From: Symbiodinium microadriaticum
Lineage: Eukaryota > Sar > Dinophyceae > Suessiales > Symbiodiniaceae
Direction: 5' to 3'
Length of the DNA stretch: 64,000 nt
NCBI GenBank assembly: GCA_001939145.1
Contig: LSRX01000333.1
Span: 313,396-377,395 of the forward strand
Position numbers and translations under genes: made by a program. Shown here piece after piece: positions 1 to 9,900 of the stretch (its first letter is position 1; every line of letters begins with the position of its first letter). The notes beneath the pieces were generated by a model that ran no database searches, was not told the origin of the DNA, and saw nothing but the letters and a program-made list of their open reading frames with translations.

Positions 1-2
1 AA

Positions 3-640
3 GGGCGGGACATCATACTGCTGTCGCTGTTCGACGGTGTGGGAGCCGCCCCCTTTATTGTCGACCGCGACTTCGGGCGCCCACGCCTGGCGGTATCCTG
101 GGAGGTCGACCGGGCGTGCAACTGGGTGGAGCACCGTGGGGACTTTACACGCGACTCCCCTCAGGACGTCGCCGACCTGGTGCTCGACTCCGACCCGAAC
201 GCCGAAGCGATGGTGGTGTGGTGCGCGGCCCCGCCGTGCCAGGACTTCTCCCGTATCGCCCAGGGGGCGGGCCATCAGGGCGACCGAGGGCGGCTGTTCG
301 AGGAGTCCGTCGCCTTCATGGACGAGCTTCGCGCCGCCCTCAAGTCCCACCGCTTCGCCTTCCTCTACGAGAACGTAGAGATGAGCGGCGAGGCGGCTAA
401 GGTGTCGTCGGATGCTTTGGGCGTGCAGCCGGTGTTTGTATGCCCGTCCGATTTCGGCTGGGTCTCCCGCCCGCGCCTTTGGTGGCTCAGTGTCGACTGG
501 ACCCGCCTGGCCTCCGACCCAGCGGATGGATCGCCCCTGGAGTGGGCGAAGAAAGGCCGGTGGGACCGGCTTCGGCTGGCGGCGGTCCGGGCCTCGGCCG
601 ACTCCTTCGACCTGGGCGGCCTGAGTTCCACTCGTCCGTG
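3..640 (+). CDS. Cytosine-C5 DNA methyltransferase, catalytic part, open at the left edge
   Basis: Transfers a methyl group from S-adenosylmethionine to carbon 5 of cytosine in DNA. The frame is open from base 3, so the protein starts before the window. Visible motifs in family order are motif I (LSLFDGVGAA, bases 24-50, SAM binding), motif IV with the catalytic cysteine (PPCQDFS, bases 231-251, Cys at 237-239), motif VI (ENV, bases 369-377) and motif VIII (SRPRLWW, about 465-485). All catalytic residues are present. The frame keeps open to 833, but after about 640 it turns into Arg/Pro/Thr-rich sequence while the family-like continuation moves to another frame, so a frameshift lies near 625-640. 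C5-methyltransferases carried by retrotransposons have been described in dinoflagellates and charophytes. A host gene is less likely because the RNase H and terminal repeats follow directly. Confidence 0.78.
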
Positions 641-1078
641 GCCCAGGGAAGGAAACTCATGCCGTGCGCCACGACACCGGCACCGACCGACGACGGGCGG
701 GCCAAGCCTCGCTCGACCCGGGACGCAGACGCCCGGTGGTTGGAGGGCGGGCGACAGTTCGCCCCATGGCACTCGGTGGAGGCCATGCTCCAGGACGCCA
801 AGGGCGTCCTGCACATCCCGCCGCCGGAGGTGAAGGAACAGCTTCACCATATACCGCCTGGCTTTACCGGCCAGATCGACGACGCGCTGGCCAACGACAG
901 CCTCTTCTTCGACGAGGCTTCACGCCTGGCTGGTCGCCTGACCTTTCTGTCCCAGTCCACCTTCGGAGCGACCGGGCGGGCGGCCATCAAGCCGCTGTAC
1001 AGCAGGGCGGCAGACACGGCGGCCAATTCCGACGACACCCTCTCTCGATTGGGCTTCGGGCCGCCCTGGGGGCGCTGA
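626..1078 (+). pseudogene. Methyltransferase C-terminal part followed by a truncated reverse transcriptase remnant
   Basis: This frame continues the methyltransferase after the shift near 630. It holds a conserved-looking block (FAPWHSVEAMLQDAKG, about 757-804) followed by PPPEVKEQLHHIPPGF (about 818-865). The latter resembles the region before motif X, where C5-methyltransferases have an R-x-L-T-P-x-E-x-x-R-L-Q-G-F-P type sequence. It then passes straight into SRLAGRLTFLSQSTFG and AIKPLYSRA (about 925-1010), which looks like the thumb/connection segment that precedes RNase H in DIRS-type polyproteins. The fingers and palm of the reverse transcriptase, about 200 residues, are missing, so I infer an internal deletion near 870-920. 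The frame closes at 1078 and similarity continues in the next frame (about 1050-1100). Confidence 0.55.
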
Positions 1079-1100
1079 GACGCCTGGTGGCGTCGCATAG

Positions 1101-1742
1101 GCCACGCTGGTCCCCTGGCCGGGGCGGGTCACCGGCCCCTTTCCGGTGCTCTACGCCGATGCGTTTTTCCTGGACGGGGACCTCAGGAAGAAGCCTGGAC
1201 ACCTGGCGGCCGGAGAAGCCGTGCCAAAAGCGGCCAGGTGGCAGAATGGCTGGGGCTATGTCCTGCTCCTGGACGGCCACGTCTTCTATGACTACGGCGT
1301 CATCAGGCCGGAGCACCTCGCCCCGTTCGCCGCCAGGAAGGCCTTCATCTATGTCCTGGAGATTGTCGCCCAGGTCCTTCCCCTGGTCACCTTCGCGAGG
1401 CGCCTGAGCCCCTTTTGGATCGCCTTTATCGACAACGTCGCAGGGCAGTTCGCCCTGATGAAAGGCTACGGGAAGGACCCTTCGGTCAATGGTATCTTGG
1501 CCTCCTTTTGGGGCCTCGCGTCCGATCGCCAGTGGGCGCCCGATTTCCACCGGGTGCCTTCGGCGTCCAACGTCTCTGACGCCATCTCCCGGGGGGACGA
1601 CTCACGCGCCAGGGCAGAAGGGTGGACTCGAGTGGCCACCCCCGTGGACGACATCATGGACGTCCTCGGCAGGGCGGCCTCTGACATCGACTTCGCCTGT
1701 CACTCTGCCCCTGAGCGCCTCTTGGATTTAGCGGTTTGGTAG
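1101..1742 (+). CDS. DIRS-like RNase H domain of the retroelement
   Basis: Degrades the RNA strand of RNA-DNA hybrids during reverse transcription. The frame is open from 1101, just after a stop at 1098-1100, and runs to TAG at 1740-1742. It has the acidic residues of an RNase H fold in order: D in VLYADAFF (codon 1158), E in YVLEIVAQ (codon 1359), D in AFIDNVAG (codon 1431) and D in SNVSDAISRGD (codon 1578). The last block, with RVPSASN just before it, is the usual end of this domain in DIRS/BEL-type polyproteins. No ATG fits the start; the domain was part of a longer polyprotein now broken by frameshifts at about 1050 and 1100. Its stop lies 24 bases before the first terminal repeat, so nothing is encoded downstream within the element. 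Confidence 0.65.
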   Translation, partial: ATLVPWPGRVTGPFPVLYADAFFLDGDLRKKPGHLAAGEAVPKAARWQNGWGYVLLLDGHVFYDYGVIRPEHLAPFAARKAFIYVLEIVAQVLPLVTFARRLSPFWIAFIDNVAGQFALMKGYGKDPSVNGILASFWGLASDRQWAPDFHRVPSASNVSDAISRGDDSRARAEGWTRVATPVDDIMDVLGRAASDIDFACHSAPERLLDLAVW

Positions 1743-1765
1743 TGTGGGGTGTGGGTGCGCTGGGC

Positions 1766-1914
1766 GGGCGCAGAAGTGCGCACCCCGGCCCCGGCACCGA
1801 GTTTTTGGGGCGGTGCGCCTGGCCGGGCGCACGATTGCGCTTCGACCAAAAGGGCGCGACTGCACCTTTTCGCTCAGCTAGTTTTGGCTAACCGTCGTTA
1901 GCGTAGGGCTTGTT
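1766..1914 (+). repeat. Split direct repeat B1 of the retroelement
   Basis: 149 bp, identical by eye to 2086-2234. GC-rich first half, then a segment containing ttttggctaaccgtcgttag and ending ggcttgtt. It begins 24 bases after the RNase H stop codon. Confidence 0.85.
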
Positions 1915-2085
1915 GTGTAGCACACGCGTGTGCGTAGGAACAAGCCTTAGCGGTCGACCGGCGCAGCTATCGCCGGCTCGACCGTTTTTGAGTTCCCACC
2001 CGCCTCTCCCTTGAGGTGTTTAACTCTGATCGACTATTATTGTCAACCGGCCGGCGCCCGCCCACTCGGGCGAGGCTCTCGGGGA
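1915..2085 (+). repeat. Spacer between the direct repeats (candidate A2) with hairpins
   Basis: 171 bp between the two identical repeats. It holds the palindrome cacacgcgtgtg, a longer hairpin whose arms cggtcgaccggcg and cgccggctcgaccg pair with one bulge (about 1950-1985), and aacaagcc at 1938, which pairs with ggcttgtt at the end of B1. In PAT/Ngaro elements this segment would match the missing 5' terminus (A1), which this window cannot show. Confidence 0.55.
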
Positions 2086-2234
2086 GGGCGCAGAAGTGCG
2101 CACCCCGGCCCCGGCACCGAGTTTTTGGGGCGGTGCGCCTGGCCGGGCGCACGATTGCGCTTCGACCAAAAGGGCGCGACTGCACCTTTTCGCTCAGCTA
2201 GTTTTGGCTAACCGTCGTTAGCGTAGGGCTTGTT
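2086..2234 (+). repeat. Split direct repeat B2, right end of the retroelement
   Basis: Second copy of the 149-bp repeat, offset 320 bp from the first and without mismatches by eye. Similarity stops after ggcttgtt at 2234, which marks the right boundary of the element. Confidence 0.85.
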
Positions 2235-4950
2235 CATGCTGTCTTCCGGCAAGGTCTCTTCGATAATCGCAGCCTTTCTGGCGGCCAAGCCAAGCGCCCG
2301 AATCCGAGAAAGCCCTGTGTTCTGCGCTCTGATCAGCTCGCTGCCAGCATGCACTTCGCTTGAACACTTTAGAACTGATGGGACACGTCACGCCGAAGCC
2401 GCACTGGCCTCCTTCATCATGTGGCTAAGGGCTTTTCCGACGCGGAGGCAGCCCTGTACGCGCTGCCGGGCAGAAACGGAATGATTGACCTTGATGTTTC
2501 GGCACAGCCGGGCAAGTCTTGTGATCTTAGAGCCATTGCCACTGCGACACTCTCATTCGAGCGACAGCAGACCCAACAGTCTTCCACGAGAAGGCCTCTC
2601 CAGAGTTGGTACTATGCACTTGTTTTTGTTTTCAGGTTCATCTACTTTGGCATTTGCTCAGAGGCTTCTTGCCTGCAAGAGCCAGGAGTGCCTGAAATGT
2701 GCGCGGAGTGCGCCTCTTGCGGCTGGTGGCCAGGGCCAGGGTCTGCCAAGGCAGCGAGTCAGACCAGCAAAGGGCCGGGTTCGCTCAGGCTGAACTTGCT
2801 CCCTGGCGGAAGAGAAGACTCAGAGCTCTTGTGGGGAGCTTTAGCGGGGCTCGTCTTCGCAGGCTTGACCAACTCTACAATTTTGACCTGGAGCAGTTGG
2901 GTGACGATGATTGAGGCGCTCTGGCGCCTCTGCCTCTGCCTCCGCAGGGAGAGGGGGCCAAGGGCCAAGACTTTAAGTCAGGTGTAAGGGGGTAGCCGGG
3001 TAGGCCCCACTCTGCCTGCACGAGTGCCTCCTCAGCAGGAGAAGTCCAGGACTCCTGGTAAACAAAGTGCCTGTTGATAGTGGACTCGTTCCTAGTTGAT
3101 GACAAAAGTGACAAAAGACAGGTCATGTGATGCTGAAATCCTGTTGTATTTCAGAAGGCGAGATCGAAACCCTGATTCGTGCCAGTCCTGATTTAAGCCC
3201 AGTGGTTGGATGGGCCCTGACGAAATCCGTTACTGGCTGAATAGCTTCGGTGTTGAGGTTGCTGTTTGCTTTTGGGCTCTGATCGTCCAAGGCCCATTCG
3301 ACAGCCCAGCCTCTGGCCGCAGGGGTACAGCTTTCCAAGTAGCAGCACGTAAGTTCCACGTGGCACCACGCAGCAGCTTGAGGTGACGGATATGCCAGAT
3401 ATGCCAAGGCCCAAGGCCATAGAAACAAGCTGTTGTGTGGCGGACCAGCTTTGCGTGACTGGAGCACTTCCGTGTGGCGGTGAGACAAGAGCCCATGGCG
3501 TGGTCCATGGCCTCAGCGCACGTGCGGCCACGGCCTCACCGCATGCAAACCCGAAGTCACAACAGAGCTCTCCACGGTGCAGAGACTCGTTCAGGCCACT
3601 CAAGAGATGCCGGTTTATAAGGCTAGAACAATTGTAGTTGCAGGGGGGAGCTTGCGCAAATGAGCAAACGGAAGTAGTAGACGGTTGGCCTAGCTTTGGC
3701 GTCGGAGATGCTCTGCAGCAGGAGTTCGGGACAGAAGTTTTGGGTAGGTTTGTGGGCATGCCCCTGCTGCAGCACGGACAAAAGTGGGCGGCTAAACGCA
3801 TGTTCGTAGCCTGAAAAACCGTGATAGTCTTCAGTCTTCATGTTTTCCGTGTCTGTCGTCCTCTGTCTTGCGCGGAGTTGGCAGCTCAGAGTTGGCGCCG
3901 GTTTAAGGCAGCTCGGAGTCGGAGGCGTGTGGAGTGGGCCTACAAGGAGAAGTTTCTAGCAGCTAGCAGAAGGGTCAGCCTTTACTGGACCTCCGACCGC
4001 TCCTGACGACTGCTTACCAGAGATGCGCATCACCAAAGCAACTCGTTGCTGGCCTCGGAGCGTCGGTGAAAGTGCCTGCAACTCTGCCGGACACTGCCGC
4101 AGCCTGTGCACCTCAGGCTGCTGTGCTAAATTCGTGGCAGGTTCCAGTTCTCACTGCACTTTGAGCCACGGAGCGAACATGGAGATCTTTGTCAAACAGG
4201 CAACCCGCCCAGAATGCTTTCACGGGCGTGAAACTTGGTGCACTGTATTTGGTGCAGGTGTGCTGGTTGCTTCGGGTCGGAGTGCGGACGGCAGGCTCCA
4301 AGCGGTGAAAGCTCTGAGTCACTTCGTGTTCTTCGTTCAATCCTTCCTGGCGCAGGACGCTGCCTCTGACATGCCGATGGCTCCGACGCATCGGCACGGC
4401 TCCTGGAAGATGCAGCGTTGGGCTCTTGGGAGGGATGGAGGGATGTTCTGGGGCTTCTCTGCAACGCACATGCCGTTCACAGCGGCATGCGCATGTCTCG
4501 AAGGCATTTCATGATTAGCAAAGCACGCTAGCGGCTTGGCTCTCGGTTTTTCTACAGCACAGGCTCTCACACCGTTGAAATTCCTGGCATCTCGTCCTCC
4601 ATGCCGGCAGCTGAGTTTCCAGCCGATTGGCCAGCCGATTGGCATTCTGCGACAAGGTCATGCAAACCTGAACGCTGCGAGGTACCACGCCTCTGCAGAC
4701 GATGTGGGAATCGGGCTCAGATTTGAACATGCGCTTCGGTGTCCACGCTGCAGTCACAGATTTCACAGAGAAATGACTCCGCTTTTTAACCACTCTACAC
4801 CTTTCCTCGCTCTAAAGCGCGACGTGTGCGTGCCAAAGTGTGTGCTGACTGAGGGATGCAGATTCTCTGCCTCGCAGAGGCCGAGCAGCGCAGCTTAGGC
4901 GTTGCCGGACTCCCAGAGACGGAGCGCACTGCGCACTGCACCTGCTCCAC
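2235..4950. other. No gene recognised between the retroelement and the coiled-coil segments
   Basis: Many short open frames on both strands, none longer than about 200 codons and none with a motif I know. An acidic and leucine-rich stretch near 2795-2910 on the + strand (ending LYNFDLEQLGDDD) could be a coding segment. This could be 5' exons and introns of the coiled-coil gene that follows, or intergenic DNA. Confidence 0.3.
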
Positions 4951-7900
4951 CCTGCTCTCAGCATGTCAGGCCCAGAGTTGCATCGGGCCCTTCGAGTTGG
5001 ATCCCATCACTCGGATGAGCCTGGAGCGGGCTCGGAGCGAAATGGACGAGCGCAGAACGCCCTGCCGCGAGGAGAACATCGTTTCCTCCGGGGCGAGCCG
5101 CTTTCCCGCTGGGAGCTCATTGGATGTGCTGAGATCTGTGTCTCCCTCGCCATGGGCCTCGCAGAATTGCAATCGTTACAAGAGTCTTGTTTCTCATAGC
5201 AGGCTTGGCTTCCTTGGATTCCTTGTATTCTAGTTGCCCGAGGTGCGACACTTCAGGGACCAGAACGATCCGCATCCGCCTGGGGCCAAGTTTGGAAAAG
5301 AGAGGGTGTCAGGAGACTACGTGACTGCATCGGCGAGGGCTTTCGATTCCTGTCTGAACATGCTATGGTGCGTGAAAGGTTTTGCTTAGTTGATTCCGCG
5401 CATATTTTCAGCTGCATCCCTAAGGCGCGATCTGCAGATCCATGTGACGCAGGACAACTGCATGGATGGCGCAAAGACCAGCCTCTCCGCCTTTGAAGCG
5501 ATCGGCGTCGTGAGGACCACGTGAAAGTCGTGCATCCCGGAGCCGAGAGAGGAAGCAACGAGGTGCCTCGGTTCGGAAGGGACAGAGACGAAGCGGCAGT
5601 GCCGAAGACCAGTGCCCTCTAGTCCGCTGGGGATGCATTTTTCTGGTGCTTCCTGGCGTGAGTGCACTTTGGCAGCAGGTCATGGCACCTTATTCTGCCG
5701 ACTTTCCCAAGGCTGCGGAGGGCAGTGAGCAGACAGCGGATCAAGGGCGGGTCCGTTCAGGTGATCATCCACCCAACCGACACCTGCAAGTTCCGGCTGG
5801 AGCTCAGCGAAGAGCAGGCCGAGACTCCGAAGACAAAGGCGTGGTTTCGCACTGAGCAGAGCCAGGACAAAGTCTTCCACTTCGTGGCCTTGTCCAGGCT
5901 AGGCGGGCGAAAGCGAGCTGTGTCAATGCAAGGACTAGCTCGATAAGGAACCAGCACCGACCAACCACCATTCGCTCCTGTAAGTGTTAAGCTAAACAGC
6001 GGGAGACAGACTCCTGCGTAATCCTCGGAAGCAGAGCAGCGCAAGGACGTCTCGGGATCTGATCGCGCTGCTCATCAGAACGTTTCATGCCGGACCCATA
6101 AAGCGAATGCTGTACCAAGTGCCACAAGACATTCCACATTCACGAAATAAGATGAAGAACTATTTCAAAATCAGGACGCTCGACAAGTGGAAGCTCGCAA
6201 TTCCACCTTCCGAACTTACCTACGCGGCTTTTAGACCCCACTTGCGTGTTCCTTGCTATGCTCAGGCTCGCCAGTATGTGGCGACGTCCTTCGTGCTGAG
6301 TAGGCAGCGGAACTGAGGTCTTCATGACTTGATCAGTGGCTGTGGCTTGCCAAAGTGCTAGGTCCCGGTGGCTTCTAGGTTTACAGCCATCTCTCCCTGA
6401 TGCTGGCCCAGGCTTTATCAAGATCCAGCACGGCCGGGAGCTGGATCCCCAAGTTCCGCATAGGCCCCCGTCACGATTGTGCTTTAGGAGAGTTAGTGAA
6501 GTGCGGGGTTGGAACATGTGATTCCGAGTGCCTAGTGGGTTTTTACTGCTGGGTCCTGAACAACGTCGGCGCCAAGGCTCCGTTGACAACGGCACTCTTG
6601 CAGGCCCGATTGATGAGCACAGCGCCGTAGCCACTGCAGCCACGGAGCCGTGCATCCAAAAGGCAGTCGCCTGGCACGCAGGACTTCGACCTGCAGCGGC
6701 TTGGGGACCGGCTCGGGAAGGATCGGGGATGCACCACAAATCAGCAAAAGTCACGGTAGAGCGAGGCGGGTCGTGCCAGAAGCCTTCTCAAACACCGGTA
6801 CCTGGACCACCGCTTGCGTCCTCAGGAGCTGGACCGAACTGTCGGGCAGCTGGAAGCAGTCGAGCTGCGCTGGGCACGCTTAAGATATCTTTAGATGCTT
6901 CAGCTGAATTGTCTTCCCATGTGCGGGTTTCGTGACGGAATGAGAAACATGGGTGTTTGTTGCATCACAGCCCAACCTGTGTGGCTTTTGGGCCAGGAGG
7001 GTGGTCCGCACCTCTAACAACGAGAAGAGGGAGCTGCAGGCATTTCGAATTGTCTCACCTGAGGCCCCCGGAGCTCAGCATGTCAGATGTCTGCAGGCTC
7101 AGCTGTCCGAGACCATCGGAAGCTACACGGAGGCAGCAGTCCAAATTCCAGCAAAGCGGTTAGGTGAACTTCGTTTTTGACCTGAGAGGCTATCGAGCAA
7201 CTCCACCAGCAGCTGGCGCCGGCTGCCAAGGCATCAGGATTGTGGCGCTCTACACTTGGCGACATGGCCTGGTAGATGCCTGGACGCCCACTCATCAGGG
7301 TGGAATGGTAGCTGCTCTGCAGCTTCAGATCCACGACGGCCGTGTCTGGAACACAGAAGCTGTGCCGTTTGCTTCCTGTCGCGATTCGGTAAGCGCCGAT
7401 CTTGCGACCCGCTTGAAACACTTGGGGGTGAGCCGTGGAACTCCCAGGCCTTGCACAGCAAGCTACAGCTGGAACTCCAGGAGCTGAGGTGCAGAAGCTG
7501 CCTTCTGTCTAGATTCTGCAAATATGCATCGTCATGGCACTAGATCAGCTTGAGCTTTCCGAACTTTGGAAGATGTCGGGAGGCAGCGGCTAGATGAAGA
7601 GCAGCGAGCAACAGGCTTTGCAGGGACTTCTGGTCCTTCGGACAACGTTGCAGTCGCACTGCGATTTGGACTGCGATGCGCACTAGGATGCGCACCGCAT
7701 GAGAACGGAGGCCCCTATGGCAGCGACGGCCCGGCTGCGCAGATGCGGGCCACTGCCCCGAGAATGCCGAAGAAGCGCTGCTTGCCATGCTTGTGCCGCC
7801 AAGGCACGGACTGTGGAGACCTATCGGGCTGAGATCGCGAAGCTGCGGGCACAAATCAGCCACAGCCCCAGGTGGCAGAGCGCACGCGGCTGGATGCTTC

Positions 7901-9900
7901 GCTCTGGCGTATTGATGGCTTGAGAGTCCCATCCCTTGCAGCAGGTGCACTCGCAGGGAGCGAGAAGCAGCACTCCGAGCGGGACTGCCTGAGTTGCATC
8001 ATCAGTCGCGAACCTTCGCGTCAGCAGCATGTCGGGTCCCCGAGCCTCGAGTCGGGCAGGACTCCACGCGGGCGGAGGAGCTCCGAAGGTTGCGCGGCGA
8101 CGCTTTGCCCTCGGCATCCCTCGGCAAAAAAAGCCTTTCGCCAGGCACGTCTCCTATTCCTGTTTGTGAGGTCGACAGCCTCAGCCGCGAAAAAGAGGGC
8201 CTGGAACGCATGGTCGCAGAGGCAAATGTCAGTTCCTTTCGGAAGTCTTAGCAGAATCTGAGGCGCATGCTGGGTCAGTTCATTGTGTGCTTGGCAGTAG
8301 GTAAGGCGGGGGTGGGGGTGGCTTGAGATGAGACAGGGTGGTAAGTCCAAAGACGAGCTGATCGAGAATTTCTTGTATGCCAAGGCCATGAGAGGGTCCA
8401 TGGGCTGACTTGCAGTGGAGAGTCGCTGCATTTTCAGGGCTGCCTCGACAAGCTGCAGATTGCCTCCATCACCTCGCCGGCCTGCTCTCCAGAACACGAG
8501 CGGCAGGCCTTTCGGAGCCAAAATGTGAGTGCTGCCAATGTTGGCTGCGCGGGAAACCTGTGCCAGCTTATCCTTGCAACTGCTCAGAAAGGTGGCGCAA
8601 CTGCGGGAGACATACAACCAGGCAGGTTGTGGCCCACGGACTGGCTCGCTTTCTGAAGGTCTCCGCTACGGTGTGGGGTTCTGTCTGGACTCTGGACGCT
8701 CCATAACACGTTCGTAGAAAGGTTTGAATCGCCTGGAGGTGGTGGATGAACGAAACCGGCTGATGGTCCGGGTCGAGGTTGGCAGTTTGTTGCAAAGTTG
8801 GCAAGATCCGCGCGGAAAAGCCGTTCCTACGCTTTCGGTCGATGTTCCGCTGCTGGTGTCTACTCAAGTCTACTCCTGGGAGACTACGGGTTGCAAGGCT
8901 CTGGACAAAGACCGGGAGAAGCAGAAGCAGTTTCGGGAGCCGGCTTCTCAGAGGCCGAGCGTAGCGTAGAGACACCCTGGCTTGGCCCAGGTCCACCCTT
9001 GAGAAGGCGACGCAGGCGAACGCCAGGCCAGGTTGAGAGCCGAGGGCCGTGGGCCGGCTCTGGGCCGAGAGGGCTGAGCGCAGGTTGCTGGAAGAGCGGG
9101 ACAAGCTGGAGAAGGCCGCGAGGTGTCAGGCCGCGCCATCTGAGACACGCGATGTCGCCAGGAGAAGGCACGAGTTTCGACTCTCTACCAGCAGACCATG
9201 GCCATGCTCGCCCATTCTGCTGCAAATGCGGATTACGAGGCCTCCGCATGTGATGTCTTCGTGGCTACACGCCATCAAACACAGAATAGAGAGCATGGCA
9301 TGTCGCGCTCGAGCATCAAGCAATAAAATCGTTCCCTGCCAGGAAGAGGACGAAGCCGTGCTCCAGGCGCATCTAGACTCGCCTCATGAGAGAGAGAGAG
9401 CGAGAGAGAGAGTGAGAGAGAGAGAGAGAGATAGAGAGATAGAGATAGACACAGAGATGGAGAGATGGCGCATCAGTGAGTCGCGGAGGTTGAGCTTGAG
9501 GGTTGATTATGATTATTTTCTGTAGTAAATCTGCTCGCGATTGATGAAGTCATATGAAGTCCATGCCGATGCACTAGAGGGCCCCGATGCTACGGATAGC
9601 ATGCAAGGCTTTGCGAGAAGAGGTGGCGAAGAAGCGCGAGCTCCTTCAGAAGAAGGCAGTGAAAGGGCCGTAGATGGTGTCAGGTGCAATGAGCGCAATT
9701 CTAGCCTCATTATCGGAGGAGCAAGAAGGGGAGTCGCTGCGCCAGCGTCTCAAGAAGCTCGCAATGGTCGGCTGGCCAATTTGTGGGATTCCGCAGCTTC
9801 TGCGTTCATGCCTACGTCTTCAATTCCTTGACTTCTCATCGACGGAGTTTGCCTCGGCTGTCCGAAGAGCCCCTGCCAGGTGTAGATGCCTTCAGCCCTG
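4951..9900 (+). CDS. Coiled-coil protein, scattered coding segments (multi-exon)
   Basis: A series of short + strand segments with heptad-like, charged composition separated by non-coding sequence, as expected for a split gene. Examples are LERARSEMDERRTPCREEN (about 5020-5077), YLDHRLRPQELDRTVGQLEA (about 6800-6858), AIEQLHQQLAPAAKASG (about 7192-7242), KLQLELQELR (about 7460), TVETYRAEIAKLRAQISH (about 7809-7862), DSTRAEELRRLRGDAL (about 8060-8107), VDSLSREKEGLERMVAEA (about 8173-8226), RAERRLLEERDKLEKAAR (about 9067-9121) and KALREEVAKKRELLQKKA (about 9606-9658). A segment near 5757-5850 (KFRLELSEEQAETPKTKAW) is not heptad-like but looks coding. I do not recognise the family. The segments may belong to one long structural or cytoskeletal protein, possibly joined to the WD40 segments further downstream; exon limits are approximate. 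Confidence 0.5.

Larger units (their letters stand above)
1..2234 (+). mobile_element. Degenerate DIRS-like retroelement with a C5-methyltransferase (3' part)
   Basis: The 3' portion of a retroelement whose 5' end lies outside the window. In order it shows a cytosine-C5 DNA methyltransferase, a remnant of the end of a reverse transcriptase, an RNase H domain, then a 149-bp direct repeat, a 171-bp spacer and an identical second 149-bp repeat. That B1-A2-B2 arrangement is the split direct repeat of PAT/Ngaro-type tyrosine-recombinase elements, with A1 expected beyond the left edge. The coding part changes frame at least three times and most of the reverse transcriptase palm is absent, so this copy is defective. 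No tyrosine recombinase is visible; it would have to lie upstream or be lost. The block is very GC-rich compared with the DNA that follows. The DIRS assignment is an inference from the repeats and the RNase H style. Confidence 0.7.

Noticed and set aside
1875..1900. Possible dinoflagellate spliced-leader relic (ttttggct) in the terminal repeats
   Set aside because: Only about eight bases match the leader; the flanking leader bases (gtagcca before, caag after) are absent.
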